Translations under genes and position numbers: made by a program
The notes under the pieces: generated by a model
Told to the model about the DNA's origin: nothing
Databases searched by the model: none
What the model saw: the letters and a program-made list of their open reading frames with translations, nothing else
In this document: piece by piece, positions 27,331 through 36,690 of the stretch
Position numbering within the stretch: position 1 is the stretch's first letter
Layout: each line of letters opens with the position of its first letter
NCBI RefSeq assembly: GCF_004342265.1
Contig: NZ_SMCS01000001.1
Location: 744,001 to 808,000 of the forward strand
Reading direction: 5' to 3'
DNA length: 64,000 bases
From: Luteibacter rhizovicinus
GTDB taxonomy: Bacteria > Pseudomonadota > Gammaproteobacteria > Xanthomonadales > Rhodanobacteraceae

Positions 27331-27548
27331 GTTGATGTCTCCCGTATCGCAAGGGCCGGGGAGCCGTTGCGATGACGCAACGTTTATTGCCTCCGGCAGG
27401 ACGCTGGTGGCGCGGTGTGGTTGCCATGCCCGTACCCCCCTTGATGGCAACCCGGCCAGCTTTATGGATGAGCTGGAAATAACAGCACTGTCGAGAGACA
27501 ACGCAATCCCGCGGGGAGGTCACTCTTTTGCCTCCCCGCCATTTTTTT
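27331..27548 (+). ncRNA. Candidate structured RNA or leader of unknown class
   Basis: A gene-free 218-base stretch with unusually dense complementarity. The outer stem GTTG/TCTC (27331-27341) pairs with GAGA/CAAC (27493-27502). Inside are two mutually exclusive hairpins sharing one strand: A, ATCGCAA (27346-27352) with TTGCGAT (27367-27373); and B, CGTTGCG (27365-27371) with CGCAACG (27376-27382). Further stems are GGTTGCCAT/ATGGCAACC (27419-27452) and CCAGCT/AGCTGG (27456-27476). It ends in an intrinsic terminator. It lies upstream of and in the same direction as the YadA-type adhesin, so it could be a riboswitch-like leader or an independent sRNA. I could not match it to a known class. Confidence 0.45.
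27511..27548 (+). terminator. Intrinsic terminator ahead of the adhesin gene
   Basis: GCGGGGAGG (27511-27519), an 11-base loop, CCTCCCCGC (27531-27539), then a run of seven T (27542-27548). It is a strong plus-strand rho-independent terminator with no protein-coding gene upstream on that strand, which implies a transcript starting within the preceding few hundred bases. Confidence 0.75.
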
Positions 27549-27800
27549 CAGGAAAGGGCGGCGACACGAACGTGCCGTGTCGGGTTCTGAGTCCGTTTCC
27601 CGTATTCAACGTGGAGGGAGTGCGAAATCTCGGTGCGATCACGGAACGTGATTCCCGTCATTTCGTTACGGATGCAAATCCTCGGGTCGTCAGATTGCGC
27701 ACCTGGTTATAGCTGATGACGTTCGGGGCATATCGCCCCGTGCTGTCACCTATGTCTGTGCATCAACCATTTCATTGCCATCTTCTGTGTGAGATTTAGT
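27549..27800. other. Gene-free spacer upstream of the adhesin
   Basis: This is the remaining part of the 706-base gap between the kinase and adhesin genes. It contains a hairpin CGGGGC-ATATC-GCCCCG at 27724-27740 without a T-run. I see no convincing coding frame; the open frames here lack ribosome sites and run through the structured RNA. The minus-strand kinase promoter should lie between 27095 and 27330. Confidence 0.4.
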
Positions 27801-29084
27801 ATGAATAGCGTTTCTAGTAAATTTTGGAGCACGTCGCGGTGGCAGCCCATTTCCGCAGCGATTCTGATGACCGTCAGTATGGTCGCGTCCGGCACGGCGC
27901 ACGCCCAGGTCAGTGGTAGCGGCAATATAGTTAATGCCTCAGAGGGAGTCGCACCGGGAATTGACGCCAACGCGGGTGTGAATGACTCGATAGCGTTCGG
28001 TACAAATGCCATCGCCGCGAGTATTGGCGCCAATGCCATCGGATATGAAGCTAAAGCCGACAGCTCTGGTGATACGGCCTTCGGTAGCTACTCCCACGCC
28101 GATGGGAGAATCCAAACCAAAGAAATAGCCGATTTTTCGAGCGCTTCGGGTACCCCATTTCCTGCGGCAACTGCCGTTGGACAGAGTGCAGCCGCTGTGG
28201 GCGCAGGTGCCTCCGCGTTTGGATCTGGGGCACAGGCATCGGGGGACGCCACTATTGCGATTGGCTCCGAGGCCAATTCTTCTGGGATTGGCGGGGTGGC
28301 AATGGGTACCGGTTCCAAAGCACTGGGAGCTGGTTCCCTGGCAATTGGTTCATTCGCGCAGGCCAACAATCCGGGTGACGTGGCGTTAGGTGGAGGGTCC
28401 AGTACCGCCGCAGCACATACGGGTGTCACCGGACTTTATGGCGTCGACGTGGCAGGCATTCCCGTTGCGAATGTCGGCGTGGTGTCGGTAGGCTCGGTCG
28501 GTACTGAGCGGCAGATACAGAACCTGGCCCCGGGTGTGATTTCGGCCACCAGCACGGACGCGGTCAATGGTTCGCAGTTGAATTCGGTGGCGAATGGTAT
28601 CTACAACCTCAATGCGGGAATGGGCGGACCGTTGCAGCAGACAGATAGCGTGGGTAATCGACTTACGCTGGTGGCGCGCGGAAGAAGGGGCGGAGATCCC
28701 GGCGTGGCCCAGCAGTTGTCCAATGTGGCCGATGGCGTCGCTCCAACGGACGCGATCAATGTGAGGCAGCTCAATGCGGCGAAGGACTGGTCCAGGAGCT
28801 ATACCGACCAGCAGTTCCGGGTGGTGGACCGACGCCTGAACGCAATCCGCAATCGTGCCGATGCCGGTATCGCCTCGGCTATTGCGATGGCGAGCTTGCC
28901 TCAGGCTTATCAGCCCAATCAGAGCTCAGCCGCCGTGGCGCTGGGTACCTTCAACGGGCAGACCGGCGCGGCGGTCGGGGTGTCGACCATCTCCGAGAGT
29001 GGGCGCTGGATATACCGGCTGAACGGCACGGCCAATACCCGGGGAGATACCGGCGTGGGCGTGGGTGCGGCAATGACCTGGTAA
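27801..29084 (+). CDS. YadA-type trimeric autotransporter adhesin
   Basis: A 427-residue surface protein. A signal peptide ends near AHA-Q (residue 35), followed by a YadA-like head of about 14-residue left-handed repeats (AIGSEANSSGIGGVAMGTGSK-type), two neck motifs (ISATSTDAVNGSQLNSV and VAPTDAINVRQLNAA), a very short coiled-coil stalk and a C-terminal four-strand membrane anchor ending in Trp. It would trimerise in the outer membrane and mediate attachment. It is short for the family. ATG 27801 is preferred over GTG 27789. It follows the candidate structured RNA and terminator, so its expression may be conditionally attenuated. Confidence 0.9.
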   Translation: MNSVSSKFWSTSRWQPISAAILMTVSMVASGTAHAQVSGSGNIVNASEGVAPGIDANAGVNDSIAFGTNAIAASIGANAIGYEAKADSSGDTAFGSYSHADGRIQTKEIADFSSASGTPFPAATAVGQSAAAVGAGASAFGSGAQASGDATIAIGSEANSSGIGGVAMGTGSKALGAGSLAIGSFAQANNPGDVALGGGSSTAAAHTGVTGLYGVDVAGIPVANVGVVSVGSVGTERQIQNLAPGVISATSTDAVNGSQLNSVANGIYNLNAGMGGPLQQTDSVGNRLTLVARGRRGGDPGVAQQLSNVADGVAPTDAINVRQLNAAKDWSRSYTDQQFRVVDRRLNAIRNRADAGIASAIAMASLPQAYQPNQSSAAVALGTFNGQTGAAVGVSTISESGRWIYRLNGTANTRGDTGVGVGAAMTW

Positions 29085-29101
29085 TTCGCTTCCGGCCGGC
29101 G

Positions 29102-29458
29102 TTATCGGCGATCGAGCATGGTCAGTCCCGAAATCACCAGGCCGGTAAGGATAAGCGGCAGCAGTGGCACCAACAGGGCCATGCCCGAAATATGGTCGGG
29201 TGTCGCATGGACGAGTTGGCTGACGGTGTCGCGAAAATCGGGCGCGCACAGCGTGAAGATCGTTCCGCCGGCGATCGCTCCCACGTACGGAGCGATCGAC
29301 CACCGGGAACGGTGGATACGGCGGGCGGGCAGGTGGCTGACGACGCGATCGGTAAAGCCCTCGTCCGCCGATACGTTCAACTCGTCCGCCAATGCTTTAC
29401 GCAGAAGGACGTCCAGGGCGTCGTCGGGCGACGCATGGGATTCCATCGGGTTTTTCAT
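29102..29458 (-). CDS. Putative membrane anti-sigma factor
   Basis: A 118-residue protein with a soluble N-terminal half (about 1-50, ADELNVSADEGFTDRVVSHLP) and two hydrophobic segments (about 57-72 and 92-114). It overlaps the upstream ECF sigma gene (ATGA), the usual arrangement of a sigma/anti-sigma pair. No zinc HxxxCxxC motif is present and I cannot place it in a named family, so the role rests on position and topology. Confidence 0.6.
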   Translation of the reverse strand: MKNPMESHASPDDALDVLLRKALADELNVSADEGFTDRVVSHLPARRIHRSRWSIAPYVGAIAGGTIFTLCAPDFRDTVSQLVHATPDHISGMALLVPLLPLILTGLVISGLTMLDRR

Positions 29459-30009
29459 GGTGTGTCCTCTGTTGCCCAGGCTGCAAGCGACTGGCGGAGT
29501 TTTGCCTTGGCTCGCAGAACGCGCGATTTGATCGTGCCGACGGCGCTTTCGAGCACCTCGGCGGCTTCGCTATGGCTTCGCTCGAAGTAATAGCACTGCT
29601 CGATGGCGCTGTATTCGTCGGCCGAAAGTTCGGCCAGAGCGCGCCGGACGTCGTTGACGGCTGCAAGATTCTCCCTCACCGGCGCTTCGATCAATTCGAA
29701 GGGCTCCGCGAAGGCCATCGTCGCCGGTCCGTTTTTCCTGCGCTGCATCAGGAACTGCCGGTAGGCGATGCTATGCAGCCACGTGGAGAACGACGCTTCA
29801 CCGCGATAACTGTCCAGCTTGCGGTAGGCCAGCAGAAATGTTTCCTGTGCCAGGTCGTCGGCGGTGGCTTCATCGCCGGATAGCAGTCGACGTAGCCAGG
29901 CGCGCAAAGGCCCTTGATGCTTGCGCACCAGGGTGGCGAACGCATGCTGGTCGCTGGCGAAGCGCACACGGGCAACGAGTGCGCGATCGTCCAGCGGATC
30001 GACTGGCAC
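29455..30009 (-). CDS. ECF sigma factor
   Basis: A 184-residue protein with sigma region 2 (QHAFATLVRKHQGPLRAWLRR, DDLAQETFLLAYRKL, FSTWLHSIAYRQF) and region 4 (IEQCYYFERSHSEAAEVLESAVGTIKSRVLRAK). It starts 4 bases after a DUF6249-like membrane protein and overlaps the putative anti-sigma. It likely directs an envelope or stress response; targets are unknown. Confidence 0.92.
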   Translation of the reverse strand: MPVDPLDDRALVARVRFASDQHAFATLVRKHQGPLRAWLRRLLSGDEATADDLAQETFLLAYRKLDSYRGEASFSTWLHSIAYRQFLMQRRKNGPATMAFAEPFELIEAPVRENLAAVNDVRRALAELSADEYSAIEQCYYFERSHSEAAEVLESAVGTIKSRVLRAKAKLRQSLAAWATEDTP

Positions 30010-30013
30010 CGGT

Positions 30014-30397
30014 TTAGTCCGTCCTCACGATATCTGTCTTCTTGCCCTGGCTGTTGCGTCGCACGTAGAACGTAAGCAGAAAGCCCAGCCCGATCAGCAA
30101 TGGAATGAACGCGCCCGCCAGAAAGTCCTTGTCGGCCTCGACAGCCCCTACCGCGAGCAGGGCAACGCCCAGCGCGGACAGGATCGCGCCCCAGCGGAAA
30201 TCGCTCCAGTCGTCCTTCCTGTCGAGCAGCTCCAGGTCAGGGGTATGGCCTTGTTCCAGCATGCGAATCGCGAACTCCTGCCGGGAACGCTGCTTGCGCA
30301 ACTTAAACCGCAGTACCAGTCCGACTACAAATACTGGCCCGCCCAAGGCCAATATGATGACGAGTAGCCCGGTTAACGAATCCAACATGTCGCTCAT
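30014..30397 (-). CDS. DUF6249-like inner-membrane protein
   Basis: A 127-residue protein with an N-terminal transmembrane helix (about 8-28), a basic KLRKQRSRQEFAIRMLEQGHTPD linker and two more helices in the second half. The helix-basic-linker-helix pattern and the RxxxIRMLExGHTPD-like segment fit DUF6249. It is first in a three-gene operon with an ECF sigma factor and a putative anti-sigma, so it may be part of that sensing module. Function unknown. Confidence 0.75.
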   Translation of the reverse strand: MSDMLDSLTGLLVIILALGGPVFVVGLVLRFKLRKQRSRQEFAIRMLEQGHTPDLELLDRKDDWSDFRWGAILSALGVALLAVGAVEADKDFLAGAFIPLLIGLGFLLTFYVRRNSQGKKTDIVRTD

Positions 30398-30523
30398 GGT
30401 GCCTGCCTTCCTTTAAGTCTGCGAGTGGGTGTGTCGAAGCTTAGATGCAGTGGGAGGGGCGATTGGATGCATGCGGGAAACCGTGCCGGTCCCCGCCAAC
30501 GATAACCCGGGCGTCCGGGCAGG

Positions 30524-31507
30524 CTACACCAGGCCGCCGATGCCATGGGCGACGTACGGCGCGGGCGTATAAGTCGCCTTTGCAATGCCGTTGAACCAGC
30601 GCAATTTGAAATAGGCGGGCAGTCCGAGAACCAGCGTCTTGCTACTTACCGGGTGGAGATCGTTCTTTGCCGTGTGCAGCAACGCATCGTGATCGTAGTC
30701 GCCGGTGGCTTCAGGACCCTTCTTCATCCAGCTCACCCGGCTCCGCATTAAGCCGCTGCGCTCACGCTTCGCCCGAATGGCCTCTTCGTAAGGAAATGCC
30801 ACATCGCGACCGTATTCGCGAAAGAGTCTTTCCTGCCAGACGAATAGCGATTGCAGCTGTGGGTGATGGCTGAAATGAGGCACGATGCGCAACGGGCGCA
30901 GCAGTGACGCCAGGGTCAGATCCGCGGCCGTGAACTGAGTACCCGCCAGAAAGCCATCGCGCCCTAGCTTCTCTGCTATGGGTGTCAGAAGCGCTTCGAG
31001 CTTTTCGTAGATACGATCATGCCGGTTGCGATGAAAGTGAAAGCGCAATATCAGCATCGTGCCAAGCACCGGCGAAGCGACCGTGCGCCACCCGCGACGC
31101 GCGAACAGGCCGCCCAGAACATCCGGCACGAACAACTGAGCGAGGATCTGCGGGCATTCCATGATCAGCTGCGTGTAGCCGAGCCGTCGCGCATATAAAC
31201 CAAGCGTGGAATCGAGGCGAAGCATCCATTGCCAAACCTGGTCGCGTTCGACCGGATCGCTCGGGAACAGGGGATGTTCCGGATAGGTTTCGTCAAGATA
31301 ACGAATGATCGGCGACGAGTCGCTTATGGCTATACCGGTCTCCGTATCGTTAATCAGCGGTACGGTCTGAGGACAGTCGAAATGGCGCATCTCTTTTTTG
31401 GTAAACGCGACGATGTCGATGCCGCGCCACGGCAGTTTCTTGAAGTCCAGCGCCCACCGAACCTTTTCGACGTAATGCGACCAGTGCAGTTTGTACAGAT
31501 CGATCAT
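30524..31507 (-). CDS. Glutathione S-transferase family protein
   Basis: A 327-residue protein. A thioredoxin-fold N-terminal domain (LYKLHWSHYVEKVRWALDFK; TVPLINDTETGIAISDSSPIIRYLDE, the cis-Pro and ESS-like glutathione site) is followed by an all-helical GST C-domain (FLAGTQFTAADLTLASLLRPL). It is about 100 residues longer than typical bacterial GSTs, with an extra C-terminal segment. The N-terminal HYVEK in place of a canonical Ser/Cys-Pro motif leaves the catalytic residue unclear. Probable cytoplasmic detoxification or redox role; substrate unknown. Confidence 0.87.
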   Translation of the reverse strand: MIDLYKLHWSHYVEKVRWALDFKKLPWRGIDIVAFTKKEMRHFDCPQTVPLINDTETGIAISDSSPIIRYLDETYPEHPLFPSDPVERDQVWQWMLRLDSTLGLYARRLGYTQLIMECPQILAQLFVPDVLGGLFARRGWRTVASPVLGTMLILRFHFHRNRHDRIYEKLEALLTPIAEKLGRDGFLAGTQFTAADLTLASLLRPLRIVPHFSHHPQLQSLFVWQERLFREYGRDVAFPYEEAIRAKRERSGLMRSRVSWMKKGPEATGDYDHDALLHTAKNDLHPVSSKTLVLGLPAYFKLRWFNGIAKATYTPAPYVAHGIGGLV

Positions 31508-31593
31508 GCCCGTCCCCTTGTGCGTTCCCTTCGGATGGGGGCATTTCGTCAATCTTGCAAGCTGCGTAGGGTTTCGGGGAGGTGCCAGTTCTT

Positions 31594-32343
31594 TCAGACG
31601 AAGGCGCGCGCGACGTTGTTCAGTCCAAGGCCCAGTACGGCCAGCGCCGCCAGCCAGGTCATGGCGCGTGCCGGTACGCGCCGGGCGAAGGCGGCGCCGA
31701 ACGGTGCGGCGAGCATCCCGCCGACGATCAGCCCGCCGACCGAAGCAAGGTGCGGCGCGCCCACGTGGAACAGGAAGCTGACGCTTGCCGCCGCGCTCAC
31801 GATGCATTTGGCCACGTGCACGGTGCCGACGACGATGCGTGGCGTGGCACCACGCGCGATGAGCGCCGTGACGTTGATCGCGCTCCAGCCGCCGCCACCG
31901 ATCGTGTCCGCGAGTCCCGCGAGGAAACCCAGCCACTTCGGACTGCGCGGATCGTCGTTCGTGACGCGTGCGGCGCGCACGCCTCGGGCGATCAGGAACA
32001 CACCGACACCGAGCAGATAGGGCGTTAGCGCGAGTTTCATCCAGGTGGCCGGTACATGGGTGACCACATAGGCGCCGATCGTCGCACCGATGAGGCCGGG
32101 CACGGCGAGGGTCCAGAGCAGGCGCTTGCGCACGTTGCCCGCCAGGTAGTGGCTCAGGCCGGATGCGCCGCAAGTGAAGGTCTCCGCGTAGTGCACGCTG
32201 GCGCTGGCCAGGGCCGGCGGCAGACCCAGAGCCAGCAGGATACCGGCCGAGACGACACCGAATGCCATGCCCAGCGCACCGTCGACCAGCTGGGCGAGCA
32301 CGCCGGCGGCGACAAAGGTAAGGAATTCGGAAAGCGGAGGCAT
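31594..32343 (-). CDS. TauE/SafE-family anion permease
   Basis: A 249-residue membrane protein with about eight hydrophobic segments and the two TauE/SafE repeats: GALAQLVDGALGMAFGV-like N-terminal block (AQLVDGALGMAFGVVSAGIL) and its counterpart GLADTIGGGGWSAINVTALI. The family exports or imports sulfite, sulfonates or other anions. It is divergent from cysJ with a shared dyad between them, which supports a role in sulfur traffic. ATG 32343 has GGAGG-like purines just upstream on the minus strand. Confidence 0.88.
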   Translation of the reverse strand: MPPLSEFLTFVAAGVLAQLVDGALGMAFGVVSAGILLALGLPPALASASVHYAETFTCGASGLSHYLAGNVRKRLLWTLAVPGLIGATIGAYVVTHVPATWMKLALTPYLLGVGVFLIARGVRAARVTNDDPRSPKWLGFLAGLADTIGGGGWSAINVTALIARGATPRIVVGTVHVAKCIVSAAASVSFLFHVGAPHLASVGGLIVGGMLAAPFGAAFARRVPARAMTWLAALAVLGLGLNNVARAFV

Positions 32344-32404
32344 GGTCGTCCGGCGGTGTGGCAAGGCCAGAGTATTCGCGTTCGCCTTCCGGCGCGTGAA
32401 GTAA

Positions 32405-32431
32405 GCATTCGCTATATGGATATACGAATGC
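32405..32431. promoter_or_regulatory. 27-base near-perfect dyad between tauE-like gene and cysJ
   Basis: GCATTCG-C-TATAT-GG-ATATA-CGAATGC: arms of 7 and 5 bases are symmetric around GG with one unpaired C. Located 72 bases before cysJ and 62 before the permease, it is a likely operator for a regulator of the sulfur genes, with the nearby CysB-like protein the obvious candidate. Confidence 0.6.
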
Positions 32432-32502
32432 ATCCTTTCCGTCGCGCTTAGCTTGTTCTTAACCTTTGGACGTCCAGAAGCCCAAACGTCCCGAGGTTTA
32501 TC

Positions 32503-34290
32503 GTGAATGCCGTCGTCTCCACCGACCTTGAAGCCTTGCCGCTCGATGCGGCGACACGGGCGCAGCTCGCTCGCGTGGCCGAGGGGCTGAAACCGGCCGA
32601 GCTGTACTGGGCCGCGGCATGGCTGGCGGCACGGGCGGCGCCGCCGATCCATGACGCGCCCGCGCGGTCGGGTAGCGACACGCTGACCGTGATCTATGGC
32701 AGTCAGACCGGCAATGCCAGGCGGGCTGCCGAAGCGCTGGTTCGTAGCGCGGAATCCGGTGGCTTGCGCGCCCGGCTGGTTCGCGCGGATGCGTATCCGG
32801 TCAGGGAGCTGGCAAAAGAGCGTTTCCTGGCGATCGTGGCCAGCACGCAAGGCGACGGCGACCCTTCGGACGATGCCAAAGCCTTTATCGAGTTCCTCGA
32901 GAGCCGGCGCGCCCCCCGGTTGCCGGACCTTCGTTACGCCGTACTGGCTCTTGGCGATTCGAGCTATCCGCGGTACTGCGAGATCGGGCGGCGTCTCGAT
33001 ACGCGTCTGGCCGAGCTGGGGGCGGAGCGCTTTGTCCTGCTGGGCGAGGCGGACGTCGATGTGGAAACGGTGTCGGCGCCATGGACCGCGGAGGCCATCG
33101 ATGGCGTCCGTCCGCTGCTGACCTCCACGAACGTCCTTAATTTTGCTCCGGCACGCGAGACGGCCGTGTCGCCCCGATACTCCCGGGAGCAGCCTTTCGA
33201 AGCGGCCGTGCTTGCCAATCAGCGCATCGTGTCCCGCGACTGCGAGCGCGATGTCCGGCACATCGAGATATCCCTCGAGGGTTCGGGTTTGCGCTATGCG
33301 CCGGGCGATTCGCTGGGCGTGTGGCCGCGCAATCCGCCGGCACTGGTTGCCGATCTGCTTGCCGCCGCCGATCTGGCGGCCGATGTATCGATCGCCGTCG
33401 CGGGACGCAGCCGCACGCTTGCCGAATGGCTGACCGACGCGAAGGAGATCACACGGTTGTCCAGGCCGTTCGTCGCCGCGCTCGCGGAGCGAAGCGGCCG
33501 GGACGAGCTGCGTGCCGTGCTGGACCCGGTGCAGGCTCCGGCATTGCGGGCGCTGTTGGACTCGCACCAGCCGCTCGACCTGCTGCGGCGGTATCCCGCG
33601 ACATGGACGGCCGACGCTTTGCTGGCCGCACTGCGCCCGCTTTTGCCACGGCTGTATTCCATCGCATCGAGCGCCACCGCGGTCGGTGAGGAGGCGCATC
33701 TCACCGTCGCCGTGGTCGATTACGAGGCCCATGGTCATCGTCACGTCGGCGCGGCGACCAACCATCTCGCGCTGGCCGGCGACGAGGCGAGCCTGCGCGT
33801 GTTCATCGAAACCAACGATCGTTTCCGTCTGCCTGCCGATCCCGCGACCGACATCGTGATGATCGGTCCCGGCACGGGCGTCGCACCGTTTCGCGCCTTC
33901 ATTCAGGAGCGCCAGGCCACGGGGGCGCGGGGCCGGTCGTGGCTGTTGTTCGGCAACCGGCACGCACGCCGCGATTTCCTCTATCAAGCCGAATGGCAGG
34001 CCGCCCTCAAGATGGGCGCACTGACCCGGTTCGATCTTGCCTTCTCGCGCGATCGGGGTGGCAAGGTCTACGTGCAACAGCGCCTGCGCGAGAACGGCGC
34101 CGAACTTTATGCATGGCTTGCAGGCGGTGCGCACCTTTACGTCTGCGGCGATGCCCAGGCCATGGCGCCGGACGTCCATGCCGCCCTCATCGATATCGTC
34201 GTCGAGCACGGCGGGCGCGATCGCGCCGAGGCGGCGGCATGGCTCGACGAACTGCTTCAGCAAGGGCGTTATGCCCGGGATGTGTACTGA
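32503..34290 (+). CDS. cysJ: NADPH-sulfite reductase flavoprotein alpha subunit
   Basis: A 595-residue diflavin reductase, the normal length for CysJ. The flavodoxin domain carries [17 protein letters not shown] (about 64-80) and [14 protein letters not shown]; the FAD domain carries [10 protein letters not shown], and the NADPH domain [17 protein letters not shown] and [13 protein letters not shown]. It passes electrons from NADPH via FAD and FMN to CysI in the cytoplasm. GTG 32503 has GAGG 6 bases upstream. cysI follows after one base, forming the cysJ-cysI-cysH-sat/cysC operon. Confidence 0.97.
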   Translation: MNAVVSTDLEALPLDAATRAQLARVAEGLKPAELYWAAAWLAARAAPPIHDAPARSGSDTLTVIYGSQTGNARRAAEALVRSAESGGLRARLVRADAYPVRELAKERFLAIVASTQGDGDPSDDAKAFIEFLESRRAPRLPDLRYAVLALGDSSYPRYCEIGRRLDTRLAELGAERFVLLGEADVDVETVSAPWTAEAIDGVRPLLTSTNVLNFAPARETAVSPRYSREQPFEAAVLANQRIVSRDCERDVRHIEISLEGSGLRYAPGDSLGVWPRNPPALVADLLAAADLAADVSIAVAGRSRTLAEWLTDAKEITRLSRPFVAALAERSGRDELRAVLDPVQAPALRALLDSHQPLDLLRRYPATWTADALLAALRPLLPRLYSIASSATAVGEEAHLTVAVVDYEAHGHRHVGAATNHLALAGDEASLRVFIETNDRFRLPADPATDIVMIGPGTGVAPFRAFIQERQATGARGRSWLLFGNRHARRDFLYQAEWQAALKMGALTRFDLAFSRDRGGKVYVQQRLRENGAELYAWLAGGAHLYVCGDAQAMAPDVHAALIDIVVEHGGRDRAEAAAWLDELLQQGRYARDVY

Positions 34291-34291
34291 G

Positions 34292-35983
34292 ATGAGCGAA
34301 AAGCTTTCCGACTTCGAGCGGGTGAAGGCAAGCAGCCGCCAACTGCGCGGTAGCCTGCGTGAAGCGCTGGCCGATCCGGCGACCGGAGGCATCGGCGACG
34401 ACGATAACAAGATCCTTAAATTCCACGGCAGCTATCTGCAGGACGATCGCGACCTGCGCGACGAACGCCGCCGACAGAAACTCGAACCCGCGTTTGCTTT
34501 CATGCTCCGTGCGCGATTGCCCGGTGGCGTGGTTACGCCAGCGCAGTGGCTGGTCTTCGATGTACTGGCGCGCGAGCACGCCAACGGCACGCTACGCATT
34601 ACCACGCGGCAGACCTTCCAGTGGCACGGCATTCTGAAGGGTGACCTCAAGCCCACCATCGCCACGATTCACGACGCGTTGGCGACCACCATCGCCGCTT
34701 GCGGCGACGTGGTGCGTAACGTGGTGAGTACCGCCAATCCCGTGGAAAGCGAAGGCCACGCCGAGGCCTATGCGTGGGCAGCGCGCCTGTCGGACGAACT
34801 GGCGCCGCGTACGCGCGCTTACCACGAGATATGGCTCGACGGCGAACCGTTGATCGGCGAACCCGAGCCGGAGCCGCTCTACGGAAAGACCTATCTGCCG
34901 CGCAAGTTCAAGATCGGGCTGGCCATTCCTCCGCTCAACGACGTCGATGTATTTGCGCAGGACCTGGGCATCATCGCTGTCGTCGAACAGGGGCGTCTCG
35001 CAGGATTCGACATCGCCATCGGCGGCGGTATGGGTGCGACGCAGGGCGATCCGTCCACGTATCCCCGACTGGGCAGCATCGTGGGCTTCGTCGCGCCGGA
35101 GCGATTGCCCGCGATCGCCGAAGCGATCGTGGCCGTACAGCGCGACTGGGGCAACCGCGTGGAGCGCAAGCACGCGAGGCTGAAGTACACGCTGGATCAT
35201 CGCGGCCTCGATGCCTTCGTCCGCGAAGTAGAGGCACGCGCCGGATTCGCTTTCGAGCCGGCGCGACCGTACCGGTTCGACCACAACGGCGATCGCTACG
35301 GCTGGATCGAAGGGCACGACGGGCGATGGCACCTCACGCTGCATATCGAGTCGGGACGCCTGGCCGATATCGGTGCGCGGCGCTGGCTGACCGGTTTGCG
35401 CGAAATCGCGGCGATCCACGACGGCGATTTTCGTCTTACCTGCAACCAGAACGTGATCGTCGCCAGCGTGGCGGCGAAGGATCGGGCGCGCATCGATGCG
35501 CTCGTCGCCGCCCATGGCCTGGATGTTTATCGCGAACAGAGCGGCATCCGCCGTCATGCCGTCGCCTGCGTGGCCTTGCCGACCTGCGGCCTGGCCATGG
35601 CGGAAGCGGAGCGCTACCTGCCGGATATCACGACGCGTCTGGAAGCCTTGCTCGACACGCACGGCCTCATCGACGCGCCCATTTTGCTGCGTCTTTCCGG
35701 CTGCCCTAACGGCTGCTCGCGGCCTTACCTGGGCGAGATCGCGCTGATCGGTCGCGCACCGGGGCGTTACGACTTGCGGCTGGGTGCGGACTTTCGTGGG
35801 CAACGCCTCAACCGCGTCTATCGCGAGAATGTCGATGAGTCAGCCATCCTCGCCGCGCTCGATCCGCTGTTCGGTGCGTATGCGGTGGAACGCCAGGAGG
35901 CCGAAGGTTTCGGCGACTGGTTGCTGCGCAGCGGCGCGCTGGATACGGAGAATCGTTCGATTCCCGTGGCGACCGTCGCATGA
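34292..35983 (+). CDS. cysI: NADPH-sulfite reductase hemoprotein beta subunit
   Basis: A 563-residue siroheme/4Fe-4S protein. The four cluster cysteines are visible in [20 protein letters not shown] (about 426, 432) and [16 protein letters not shown] (about 470, 474), along with the N-terminal [12 protein letters not shown] and [13 protein letters not shown] siroheme-binding segments. It reduces sulfite to sulfide with six electrons from CysJ. Start ATG 34292 is one base after the cysJ stop; the stop overlaps cysH (ATGA). Confidence 0.97.
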   Translation: MSEKLSDFERVKASSRQLRGSLREALADPATGGIGDDDNKILKFHGSYLQDDRDLRDERRRQKLEPAFAFMLRARLPGGVVTPAQWLVFDVLAREHANGTLRITTRQTFQWHGILKGDLKPTIATIHDALATTIAACGDVVRNVVSTANPVESEGHAEAYAWAARLSDELAPRTRAYHEIWLDGEPLIGEPEPEPLYGKTYLPRKFKIGLAIPPLNDVDVFAQDLGIIAVVEQGRLAGFDIAIGGGMGATQGDPSTYPRLGSIVGFVAPERLPAIAEAIVAVQRDWGNRVERKHARLKYTLDHRGLDAFVREVEARAGFAFEPARPYRFDHNGDRYGWIEGHDGRWHLTLHIESGRLADIGARRWLTGLREIAAIHDGDFRLTCNQNVIVASVAAKDRARIDALVAAHGLDVYREQSGIRRHAVACVALPTCGLAMAEAERYLPDITTRLEALLDTHGLIDAPILLRLSGCPNGCSRPYLGEIALIGRAPGRYDLRLGADFRGQRLNRVYRENVDESAILAALDPLFGAYAVERQEAEGFGDWLLRSGALDTENRSIPVATVA

Positions 35984-36666
35984 ACGAGGTCGACGCCATT
36001 AACGAGCATCTGGCCGATCTCGATGCGCAGGGGCGTGTCGCCTGGGCGCTTGAGAACCTGCCGGGCGAACATGTTCTGTCGTCTAGCTTCGGTGCTCAGG
36101 CAGCCGTGTCGCTGCATCTGGCCACGTCGATCCGGCCGGACCTGCCAGTCGTGGTCATCGACACGGGCTATCTGTTCGAACAGACCTATCGGTTCATCGA
36201 CACGTTGTCCACAAAGCTCCGTCTCAATCTGAAGGTCTATGCATCGCCATTGAGTCCCGCATGCCACGAAGCGTCGCGTGGCCGGTTGTGGGAACAGGGT
36301 GCCGAAGGGCTCGCGGAATACAACCGTGTGCGCAAGGTCGAGCCCATGCAGCGCGCGCTGGCCGAGCTCGGCGCGGGCACCTGGTTCGCCGGGCTGCGCC
36401 GCGGCCAGTCGCGAAGCCGCGCCTCGACTCCCTTCGCGCGGTTTCGCGATGGCCGCTGGAAAGTCCACCCGATCGCCGACTGGAGCGATCGCGATGTCGG
36501 GCGCTATCTCAGCGCGCACGGCCTGCCATATCACCCGCTATGGGACGAGGGATACGTCTCCATCGGAGACACCCACACCACCCGCCGTCTTGAATCGGGC
36601 ATGGACCCGGAAGACACGCGTTTCTTTGGATGGAAACGCGAGTGCGGCCTGCACGATCCCGCCTGA
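35980..36666 (+). CDS. cysH: Phosphoadenosine phosphosulfate reductase
   Basis: A 228-residue thioredoxin-dependent PAPS reductase. It has [13 protein letters not shown] (modified PP-loop), [24 protein letters not shown] and the catalytic Cys in KRECGLH near the C-terminus (about 222). The paired CC motifs that bind the 4Fe-4S cluster of APS reductases are absent, so PAPS is the predicted substrate, which agrees with the APS kinase domain encoded just downstream. Confidence 0.96.
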   Translation: MNEVDAINEHLADLDAQGRVAWALENLPGEHVLSSSFGAQAAVSLHLATSIRPDLPVVVIDTGYLFEQTYRFIDTLSTKLRLNLKVYASPLSPACHEASRGRLWEQGAEGLAEYNRVRKVEPMQRALAELGAGTWFAGLRRGQSRSRASTPFARFRDGRWKVHPIADWSDRDVGRYLSAHGLPYHPLWDEGYVSIGDTHTTRRLESGMDPEDTRFFGWKRECGLHDPA

Positions 36667-36690
36667 ACTATCCCGAGCAAAGACAAAAAC

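Noticed and set aside
27331-27476. Assignment of the structured RNA as a c-di-GMP-I riboswitch
   Set aside because: CGCAA and GCCTCCGGC pieces resemble the class, but the order and the conserved core around the ligand pocket do not line up.
27103-27712. Several 90-140 residue frames in the kinase-adhesin gap
   Set aside because: They overlap each other on both strands, start with GTG/TTG without ribosome sites and run through dense hairpins and an intrinsic terminator, so a structured RNA explains the region better.
32344-34410. Minus-strand frame extending the TauE-like gene to 938 residues across cysJ
   Set aside because: Only the last 249 residues form the permease; the upstream part is antisense to cysJ and an ATG at 32343 gives the normal start.
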